Shown here: positions 1-5,070 of the stretch, piece after piece
Layout: every line of letters starts with the position of its first letter
Numbering within the stretch: position 1 is the stretch's first letter
Origin: an uncultured Collinsella sp.
Lineage (GTDB): Bacteria > Actinomycetota > Coriobacteriia > Coriobacteriales > Coriobacteriaceae
Direction: 5' to 3'
Assembly (NCBI GenBank): GCA_902494545.1
Contig: CABUTP010000127.1
Coordinates: forward strand, 1-5,070
DNA: 5,070 bases
Translations under genes and position numbers: made by a program
Notes under the pieces: model-generated
The model's database searches: none
Seen by the model: the letters and a program-made list of their open reading frames with translations, nothing else
Told to the model about the DNA's origin: nothing

Positions 1-2
1 CA

Positions 3-566
3 TGGCTTTCGTGGGATGCAGCGCACAAGCCCGTCAAGATCGATATCGACCTGAGCCAGCTGGGGCACATTCGGAGCGCCGCCGCACAAACGCGCGAGGC
101 GCTTTTGATCGATGAGGAGCGCGAGGACGATGCGCTTGCAGAGGTCGATACGGTGGACTCCGAGCAGCCGAAAACCGAGCCCGCAGCAGACGCGTTTGTC
201 GAGCCGATCACGACGGCCGCAGGGCAGGACGAGGCCGACGAGCCAACCATTTCCACCGAACAGTTTGGTGTCGTGGCGCCGCTTCTCGTGCCGACGCCCC
301 CGCTCGCAGCGGCTGCGCCCACTGACGCCGCGACCGAACTCGCGCCTGCCGCAACCGCGTATCTGCGCGCACTCCTCGAGCAAAACGCAGCGCAAGCGGC
401 ATCGGCAGTAGCGCACTCGGGCCAGAGCGAGGACATGCTCGTCGACAGCATCAATGAGACGCTCTTTGACCTGGTGGGTGACACCGTAATTGAATTTGGC
501 GCGGCAGGACCGCAAATTATCGAGGACTACGAAGCAGACGTGAGAGGATACCTAGACCATGAGTGA
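3..566 (+). CDS. C-terminal part of a TerB-C domain protein (5' end outside window)
   Basis: This frame is open from the left edge to a TGA at 564-566, giving the last 187 residues of a longer protein; the ATG at 105 is internal, because clear domain sequence lies before it. Residues 11-33 (VKIDIDLSQLGHIRSAAAQT onward) match the start of the TerB-C domain, where a 'v.iDlskia.IR..s..v...L' pattern is usual. Residues 40-114 form an acidic, Ala/Pro-rich, probably disordered linker. Residues 115-187 return to a helical segment with an INETLFDLVGD core and a terminal IIEDYEADVRGYL, as TerB-C domains end. TerB-C is known at the C-terminus of cytoplasmic proteins with an N-terminal TerB-N domain, in gene clusters linked to tellurite-type stress and phage resistance. 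No enzymatic motif is visible. It overlaps the next gene by 8 bp, so the two are probably translationally coupled and their products may interact. The family call is from pattern recall; the TerB-N half cannot be checked here. Confidence 0.75.
   Translation, partial: WLSWDAAHKPVKIDIDLSQLGHIRSAAAQTREALLIDEEREDDALAEVDTVDSEQPKTEPAADAFVEPITTAAGQDEADEPTISTEQFGVVAPLLVPTPPLAAAAPTDAATELAPAATAYLRALLEQNAAQAASAVAHSGQSEDMLVDSINETLFDLVGDTVIEFGAAGPQIIEDYEADVRGYLDHE
542..548 (+). promoter_or_regulatory. Ribosome binding site of the BrxD-like ATPase gene
   Basis: GAGAGGA lies 10 nt before the ATG at 559, inside the coding sequence of the upstream TerB-C gene. It supports the 559 start and the ATGAGTGA overlap, in which the start codon precedes the upstream TGA. 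This arrangement fits translational coupling or re-initiation. Confidence 0.6.
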
Positions 567-1863
567 TACCGCATCCGCAGCGCCCCGCGTACCTAAACGC
601 GTCGCCGCCGTCATTCTCAACTCGCTCAAGGGTGGCGTGGTCCCGCGCATCGGCCTTCCCTATATCACTGTGGGACGCGAGGTCGAGATTCGCGCCTTGC
701 TCACCGATTTGAGTCTCATCGCCGATGGCGGCGCGAGCTTCCGCTTTTTAGTCGGTCGCTACGGCGCCGGCAAGAGCTTCTTGCTTCAGACCATCCGTAC
801 GCACGCCATGGGCGAGGGATTCGTCGTCGCCGATGCTGACCTATCGCCCGAGCGCCGCCTGCAGGGCGGTCAGGGGCAGGGCCTTGCCACCTACCGCGAG
901 CTCATCCGCAATATATCGACCAAGACGCGCCCCGAGGGCGGTGCGCTCAACCTTATCCTGGATCGCTGGGTCGCCTCGTGTGCCGATGCCGATGAGTCTG
1001 CCGTCAATGCCCAACTGGCCCCGCTCGAGGAAATGGTCCACGGCTTCGACTTCTCCCGTATGCTCCGCCGCTACCGCGCGGCCGTATCCGAGGGCGACGA
1101 AGAAGCTATGAGCCGCGCGACCAAATGGATTCGCGGCGAGTACCGCACCAAGAGTGAGGCACGCGCCGAGCTGGGCTCCTCGACCATCATCAGCGATGAC
1201 GACTGGTACGACTACGTCAAGCTCATTGCGCGCTTTTTGGTCTGCAGCGGCTACAAGGGCATGCTGGTGCTCATCGACGAGCTCGTGAATCTGTATAAGA
1301 TTCCCAACGCTATCACGCGCCAGTACAACTACGAGAAAATCCTGACCATGTACAACGACACGCTCCAGGGCAAGGCGCAGTACCTGGGCATGATCATGGG
1401 CGGCACGCCAACCTCCATCGAAGACCGCCGCCGCGGCGTGTTCTCCTACGAAGCTCTGCGCAGCCGACTCGCTCAGGGTCGTTTTGCGCGAGATGATCTC
1501 AAAGACATGCTCGCGCCCATCATCCGCCTGCAGCCGCTCACCTACGAGGAGCTGCTGGTGCTCATCGAAAAGCTCATGCAGATCCATGCCGGCTACTTTG
1601 GCTGGACGCCCACGCTTACCGAGAACGACTTGGTGGACTTTCTCAAGATTGAGTTTGGCCGCGTGGGGGCCGACACGCATCTGACGCCCCGCGAGGTCAT
1701 CCGCGACTTTATCGAGCTGCTCGACATCCTGTGTCAGAACCCCGATGCCAACGTGGCCGAGTTACTGCAAAGCGTCGGTGGCGACGCGCTGGCGCCGGCA
1801 GCCGCAACAGACGACACCGGCACCGCAGACGACGACCGCAACTTCGCCGAATTCACCATCTAA
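559..1863 (+). CDS. BrxC/BrxD-family P-loop ATPase (DUF2791-type)
   Basis: A 434-aa cytoplasmic ATPase with no signal peptide or membrane segment. The N-terminus (about 15-60) carries the IGLPYITVGREVEIRALLTD segment typical of the family, where a 'G.p....Gr..E...l' motif precedes the nucleotide site. Walker A is GRYGAGKS at 66-73 (Lys72). Walker B is MLVLIDEL at 235-242 (Asp240, catalytic-type Glu241). A sensor-1-like strand follows at about 275-289 (YLGMIMGGTPTSIED), with arginines in RSRLAQGRF (301-309) as possible finger residues. Residues 321-395 form a helical lid or winged-helix-like region including LTPREVIRDFIELLDIL. The last 25 residues are an acidic tail. Length and motifs fit BrxD, an AAA+-like protein of type 2 BREX and of TerB-C/helicase cassettes. 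The start at 559 has a good ribosome site and agrees with the N-terminal family motif. The gene ends at a hairpin that overlaps its TAA. The family is confident; the exact role, perhaps DNA-dependent loading of the helicase, is inferred. Confidence 0.9.
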   Translation: MSDTASAAPRVPKRVAAVILNSLKGGVVPRIGLPYITVGREVEIRALLTDLSLIADGGASFRFLVGRYGAGKSFLLQTIRTHAMGEGFVVADADLSPERRLQGGQGQGLATYRELIRNISTKTRPEGGALNLILDRWVASCADADESAVNAQLAPLEEMVHGFDFSRMLRRYRAAVSEGDEEAMSRATKWIRGEYRTKSEARAELGSSTIISDDDWYDYVKLIARFLVCSGYKGMLVLIDELVNLYKIPNAITRQYNYEKILTMYNDTLQGKAQYLGMIMGGTPTSIEDRRRGVFSYEALRSRLAQGRFARDDLKDMLAPIIRLQPLTYEELLVLIEKLMQIHAGYFGWTPTLTENDLVDFLKIEFGRVGADTHLTPREVIRDFIELLDILCQNPDANVAELLQSVGGDALAPAAATDDTGTADDDRNFAEFTI

Positions 1864-1900
1864 CCTGCCAAAAAGGGACAGGTTTATTTTGGCAGGTTTT
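1862..1900 (+). terminator. Intrinsic terminator-like hairpin (possible attenuator) between ATPase and helicase genes
   Basis: AACCTGCCAAAA (1862-1873) pairs perfectly with TTTTGGCAGGTT (1887-1898) across a 13-nt loop, and the T run 1897-1900 follows. The stem starts inside the TAA stop of the ATPase gene. The loop holds CAGGTT (1879-1884), which can pair with the same AACCTG (1862-1867), so two exclusive folds exist. It probably terminates or reduces readthrough into the helicase gene. Its core is also related to the larger palindrome at 4424-4538, so it may belong to a dispersed repeat family. Confidence 0.7.
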
Positions 1901-1969
1901 ATCTGGGCAAACGCCGATGTTGCAAGATATCGAGCCGTTGCCCGTTGCGTTGATCGGCCCGTTGATGAG

Positions 1970-1976
1970 AGGAGGT
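1970..1976 (+). promoter_or_regulatory. Strong ribosome binding site that decides the helicase start
   Basis: AGGAGGT is a near-perfect Shine-Dalgarno match, with a short spacer (4 nt from AGGAGG) to the ATG at 1980. In-frame ATGs at 1917 and 1965 have no comparable upstream site, and the open frame running back to 1731 overlaps the ATPase gene, so 1980 is preferred. Confidence 0.75.
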
Positions 1977-1979
1977 CCC

Positions 1980-4424
1980 ATGAACGCTTTTGACCGATAT
2001 GCCCCGTTTATCCAGGATTTCATTTACTCCCACGATTGGGAGAGTCTGCGCTCCATCCAGGTTGCGGCGGCAGATGTCATCTTCAACACGCAAGACAATG
2101 TGCTCCTGACGGCATCCACGGCATCTGGCAAAACTGAGGCGGCCTTCTTTCCCATCCTGACCGAGTTTTGGGAGAACCCGCCCGCAAGCGTTGGCGCCCT
2201 CTATATTGGCCTCCTCAAGGCACTCATCAACGACCAGTTCGTTCGCCTCAACGATCTGTGCGAAGAGGCCGATATCCCCGTCTGGCACTGGCACGGCGAT
2301 GTCTCGCAGTCGCACAAGGCAAAGCTCATCAAAAAGCCAAGCGGCATCCTACAGATTACGCCCGAATCACTCGAGGCACTCCTGATCCACAAGCACATGG
2401 CAATTCCGCGTATGTTTTGCGACCTGCGCTATGTGGTCATCGACGAGGTCCACTCGCTCATGCGTGGTGACCGCGGCGGGCAGACGCTCTGCCTTATCGA
2501 GCGTCTTTCGCGCATGGCGGGCGTGCGGCCCAGGCGCATCGGCCTTTCGGCCACCATCGGGGACCCGGAACGCACGGGCGCTTTCTTGTCGCAGGGGACG
2601 GGACGCGACTGCGTCATCCCCCGCTTTGAGGAGCCGCGCCGCGTGTGGCGTATCTCCATGGAGCACTTCTACAACTCGGGTCCCCAGGCGCAGCAGCGGG
2701 GATTCACGAGCACAGGTCCGCAGGAAGCTGAGGTGCTCGCATGCGAGCGCATTGAGACGGCGGCACCCACGGCGCTGCCGGCCGGCACCCAAGACATGCG
2801 CCACAGCGGACAGCTCACACAGGAGGAGCGCCGTCATCGTCGCGAGCAGGCACGGGGCAAGGCTGCCCCCAAGGACCGTCGCACTTCGTCAGCCCCCGAG
2901 GGCGAAGTCGACATCCCGCAGGCAACCGAACAGGCACTGCTCAACCCCACCGACACCGCACCCGACAACGCCGACCCCGGCATGGCCTACATCTTTGAAC
3001 ATACCCGCGGCCGCAAGTGCCTGGTCTTTGCCAACTCGCGCGAGGAGGCAGAGGCCGTGTGCTCCATGCTGCGCAGCTACTGTGAAAACCGGCACGAGCC
3101 AGACCGCTTCCTTATCCATCATGGCAACCTCTCGGCATCGCTACGCGAGACCGCCGAGGAGCTCATGCGCGACGAGGAACAGGCACAGACAACCGTCACC
3201 ACCTCTACGCTTGAGCTTGGCATCGATATCGGTCGCCTGGAGCGTGCGTTCCAGATTGACGCGCCGTTTACCGTCAGCTCCTTTCTGCAGCGCATGGGGC
3301 GCACGGGACGCCGTGATCTTCCGCCCGAGATGTGGTTTGTCATGCGCGAGGAAGAGCCCGAACCGCGCACGATGATGCCCGAGACCATTCCCTGGAAGCT
3401 CCTCCAGGGCATCGCGCTCGTACAACTCTATCGCGAGGAAAAGTGGGTCGAGCCGCCCGAGCTCGATCGACTCCCCTACAGTCTGCTCTATCACCAGACC
3501 ATGTCGACCCTCGCCAGCACCGGAGAACTCACGCCAGCAGAGCTTGCCCAGCGCGTGCTCACGCTCAGCTATTTCCATCGCATCTCGGCCGATGACTATC
3601 GCGTGCTGCTGCGTCACCTCATTGACATCGACCATATCCAGGTCACCGAGGGCGGCGGGCTCATCGTGGGTCTCGCGGGCGAGCGCATCATTAACAACTT
3701 TAAGTTTTACGCCGTGTTCCAGGAAAACGAGGAGTTCACCGTTCGCAGCGAGTCGGCCGAGTTGGGCACGATTGTCAATCCGCCCCCGCCCGGTGAGCGC
3801 ATCGCCATCGCCGGACACTGCTGGATTGTCGAGGAAGTGGACTGGAAGCGTCATACCGTCTTTGCCACGCAGGTCAAGGGCCGTGTGCCGGCTTACTTTG
3901 GCGACTGCCCCGGCGATATCAACACGCATGTGCTCGAGCGCATGCGTAAAGCGCTCAACGAGCACGCGGCATATCCGTACCTCACGGGCAACGCACGGGC
4001 ACGCCTTGCACAGGCTCGTCATACCGCCGAGATTTCGGGCGCGGGAACCAAGCCGCTTATCAACCTGGGCGGCGACACCTGGGTACTCTTCCCCTGGCTG
4101 GGCAGCTACGCCTTTCTGGCGCTCGAACGTATGCTCAAGATTAAATGCGCCACGGAGCTTGGCCTTCGCGGACTCGACCCATCACGCCCGTACTTTATGC
4201 AGTTTAAGATGAAGGCCGACGAGGAGACGTTCTTTGAGGTGCTCGCCGCCGAGGCCGAGAAGGACTTCGATCCCATCGAGCTCGTCTATCCCGGCGAGGT
4301 GCCTTACTTTGATCGTTACGATGAGTTCGTTCCCGAAGAGCTCGTGCGCAAAGGCTTCGCCGAAGGCGTGCTCGACATAGAGGGCATGAAGCAGCGCGTC
4401 CTCAGCTGGCGTGACCACGCCTAA
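1980..4424 (+). CDS. DEVH-box superfamily 2 helicase, Lhr/BrxHI-like
   Basis: An 814-aa ATP-dependent nucleic-acid helicase or translocase. RecA domain 1 holds a Q-motif-like LRSIQ (23-27), motif I STASGKTEA (46-54), Ia ALYIGLLKALINDQ (73-86), Ib ITPESLEALL (126-135), motif II DEVH (155-158) and motif III LSAT (189-192). RecA domain 2 holds CLVFANSREEAE (347-358), HHGNLS (380-385), motif V TSTLELGIDIG (408-418) and motif VI QRMGRTGRR (437-445). All catalytic residues are present. About 360 residues follow motif VI, with a winged-helix-like stretch (about 470-560) and a beta-rich segment (about 585-645), as in Lhr-type helicases. Residues 232-335 form a charged, low-complexity insert between the RecA domains. 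BrxHI-type helicases accompany BrxD in type 2 BREX and in TerB-C cassettes, which matches the two genes upstream. The start at 1980 is set by a strong ribosome site; the 116-bp gap and hairpin suggest its level is tuned separately. The stop codon abuts a long palindrome. Lhr-like versus BrxHI-like is the only real ambiguity. Confidence 0.93.
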   Translation: MNAFDRYAPFIQDFIYSHDWESLRSIQVAAADVIFNTQDNVLLTASTASGKTEAAFFPILTEFWENPPASVGALYIGLLKALINDQFVRLNDLCEEADIPVWHWHGDVSQSHKAKLIKKPSGILQITPESLEALLIHKHMAIPRMFCDLRYVVIDEVHSLMRGDRGGQTLCLIERLSRMAGVRPRRIGLSATIGDPERTGAFLSQGTGRDCVIPRFEEPRRVWRISMEHFYNSGPQAQQRGFTSTGPQEAEVLACERIETAAPTALPAGTQDMRHSGQLTQEERRHRREQARGKAAPKDRRTSSAPEGEVDIPQATEQALLNPTDTAPDNADPGMAYIFEHTRGRKCLVFANSREEAEAVCSMLRSYCENRHEPDRFLIHHGNLSASLRETAEELMRDEEQAQTTVTTSTLELGIDIGRLERAFQIDAPFTVSSFLQRMGRTGRRDLPPEMWFVMREEEPEPRTMMPETIPWKLLQGIALVQLYREEKWVEPPELDRLPYSLLYHQTMSTLASTGELTPAELAQRVLTLSYFHRISADDYRVLLRHLIDIDHIQVTEGGGLIVGLAGERIINNFKFYAVFQENEEFTVRSESAELGTIVNPPPPGERIAIAGHCWIVEEVDWKRHTVFATQVKGRVPAYFGDCPGDINTHVLERMRKALNEHAAYPYLTGNARARLAQARHTAEISGAGTKPLINLGGDTWVLFPWLGSYAFLALERMLKIKCATELGLRGLDPSRPYFMQFKMKADEETFFEVLAAEAEKDFDPIELVYPGEVPYFDRYDEFVPEELVRKGFAEGVLDIEGMKQRVLSWRDHA

Positions 4425-4538
4425 GACCAGTCTTTTTGGGACGGGGCTATTTTAGCTACCTTGACAGGCAACGCGATCGGTTTGGCCGATTAACGGCAGG
4501 GGGTAGCTAAAATAGCCCCGTCCCAAAAAGACTGGTCT
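4424..4538. repeat. Long palindrome: perfect 37-bp inverted repeat, REPIN-like, between convergent genes
   Basis: The arms 4424-4460 and 4502-4538 are exact reverse complements over 37 bp, separated by a 41-nt spacer (4461-4501). The spacer contains its own small hairpin, ATCGG (4476-4480) with CCGAT (4486-4490). Each arm has a near-palindromic tip (AGACCAGTCT), a T5 tract, a GGGACGGGGCTATTTTAGC core and a small GCTA-TTT-TAGC stem. It sits in the 126-bp gap between the helicase stop (its last A is the first base of the repeat) and the stop of the minus-strand gene at 4551-4553. RNA from either strand would fold into the same long stem, so it may block convergent readthrough. No U tract follows either side, so it is not a classical intrinsic terminator. 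Two inverted copies around a spacer is the plan of a REPIN or small non-autonomous element. Confidence 0.85.
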
Positions 4539-4550
4539 CAAGGAGACGTA

Positions 4551-5070
4551 CTAATCGTGAAGGACGGTACCGAGGAAGTCAGCGTCGAAGGGCACGGCTT
4601 CGGCAAAGGCGTAGTCGCCGTCGCTGGCGACGAGCAGGTAGTTCTCCTCGCCGCCGAACTCCGCATCGCCACATGGGACCACCCAGGCGTGGGCGAATAC
4701 CTCGACTGCCGTGGCAGCGCAGTCGCGCAGGAACGTCACGTCGCTCCCCTCGTTTGCGCTCACGATATTGGCAACGTAGATACCCCCGGGGTTCAGGCTG
4801 CCTCGCACCAAACGCAACGCCTCAACCGTCGCCAGCTTGCGTACGGGCTCGGCACCGCCAAAGCAATCGCTCACGACCACGTCGTAGCGACGATGTCCCA
4901 CGCTCGTCACGCCCAGATACGAGCGAGCCTCGGCGGTTATCACCCGCAGGCGATCGCCCACCGCGCGCTCCAGCTCATCCAGGTAGAACCAGCGGCGCGC
5001 CAGGCGCGTAATCTCTCCGTCATACTCGATGACGTCCATGCGCAAGCCCGCGTGCGACATCAGAGCGAAC
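4551..5070 (-). CDS. Spermidine/spermine synthase-like protein, C-terminal part (5' end outside window)
   Basis: The minus-strand frame ends at TAG (4553-4551) and stays open to the right edge, giving 173 residues; the first Met (codon 5060-5058) is probably internal, because open sequence (F-A-L) precedes it and the glycine-rich SAM-type motif expected upstream is missing. Counting from that Met, MDVIEYDGEITRLARRWF (8-25) is the acidic-loop motif at the end of beta-2 in the Rossmann fold, with Glu12 and Asp14 placed to bind the nucleoside ribose. RLRVITAEARSYL (37-49) gives the next strand, YDVVVSDCFGG (59-69) the beta-4 strand with Asp65 at the catalytic position, and LNPGGIYVANIV (89-100) the strand after it. 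Canonical spermidine synthases usually have D-S/T-S/T-D-P after that strand; here it is DCFGGAEP, so aminopropyl transfer to putrescine is doubtful. Many bacterial proteins annotated 'spermidine synthase' or 'fused MFS/spermidine synthase' have this variant. It is convergent with the helicase and probably not functionally linked to it. Confidence 0.8.
   Translation of the reverse strand, partial: FALMSHAGLRMDVIEYDGEITRLARRWFYLDELERAVGDRLRVITAEARSYLGVTSVGHRRYDVVVSDCFGGAEPVRKLATVEALRLVRGSLNPGGIYVANIVSANEGSDVTFLRDCAATAVEVFAHAWVVPCGDAEFGGEENYLLVASDGDYAFAEAVPFDADFLGTVLHD

Noticed and set aside
841..1680. 279-codon open frame on the minus strand opposite the ATPase gene
   Set aside because: It lies wholly antisense to a gene with clear Walker motifs, and its protein shows no family pattern. 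Long antisense frames are expected in GC-rich coding DNA.
1901..1969. A separate promoter for the helicase gene
   Set aside because: A TTGCAA at about 1920 has no acceptable -10 box at the right spacing, and no other pair is convincing. Internal initiation cannot be excluded but is not supported.
1731..1979. Upstream extension of the helicase frame to an ATG at 1731, or starts at 1917 or 1965
   Set aside because: The extension reads out of frame through the ATPase 3' end and the terminator hairpin, has low-complexity Arg-rich sequence, and lacks a ribosome site. The ATG at 1980 has AGGAGGT directly before it.
2431..3375. 314-codon plus-strand frame inside the helicase gene
   Set aside because: Its Ser/Arg/Pro-rich composition is typical of an out-of-frame reading, and it overlaps helicase motifs II to VI in the correct frame.
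3141..4022. 293-codon open frame on the minus strand opposite the helicase C-terminal half
   Set aside because: It is antisense to a well-supported helicase region, with no recognisable motif; it is a shadow of GC-biased codons.
559..4424. A complete BREX type 2 locus
   Set aside because: Only BrxD-like and BrxHI-like genes are present; no PglX-type methylase, PglZ-type phosphatase, PglY or PglW is visible, and the TerB-C partner points to a different cassette. Upstream sequence could change this.
5058..5060. Start codon of the spermidine synthase-like gene at the minus-strand ATG
   Set aside because: The frame stays open to the window edge and the expected glycine-rich motif lies before this Met in the family, so the true start is outside the window.

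Overview
The window is bacterial DNA with high G+C (about 60% by eye) and compact gene packing. Codon use, and the style of the intergenic hairpins built on a GGGAC..TATTTT core, suggest a gut actinobacterium of the Coriobacteriia, with Collinsella as my best guess. That is recollection and inference; no rRNA or marker gene is present to prove it.

Left and centre (3-4424, + strand): three co-directional genes. The first is the 3' end of a gene whose product matches the TerB-C domain that ends large TerB-N/TerB-C proteins. It overlaps by 8 bp a P-loop ATPase of the BrxC/BrxD family (DUF2791-type, 434 aa). After 116 bp holding a terminator-like hairpin comes an 814-aa DEVH-box superfamily 2 helicase of the Lhr/BrxHI type. 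BrxD-type ATPases and BrxHI-type helicases are known from type 2 BREX phage defence. Here they sit with a TerB-C protein, and no BREX methylase, PglZ or PglW is visible. The likely reading is a Ter-linked DNA-processing or defence cassette: the TerB-C protein as scaffold or sensor, the ATPase as a DNA-loading or switch motor, and the helicase as the remodelling effector. The joint function is inference.

Centre right (4424-4538): a perfect 37-bp inverted repeat around a 41-nt spacer lies between the convergent helicase gene and the last gene. Each arm carries a core that resembles the core of the 1862-1898 hairpin (15 of 19 positions). Both elements begin inside the stop codon of the preceding gene. 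They look like one family of REP/REPIN-type palindromes used as gene-end hairpins.

Right (4551-5070, - strand): the C-terminal part of a spermidine/spermine synthase-like methyltransferase-fold protein, cut by the window edge. It is probably the unrelated chromosomal neighbour that marks the boundary of the cassette. No stretch over 300 bases lacks a gene, and I see no tRNA, rRNA, CRISPR array or transposase gene.
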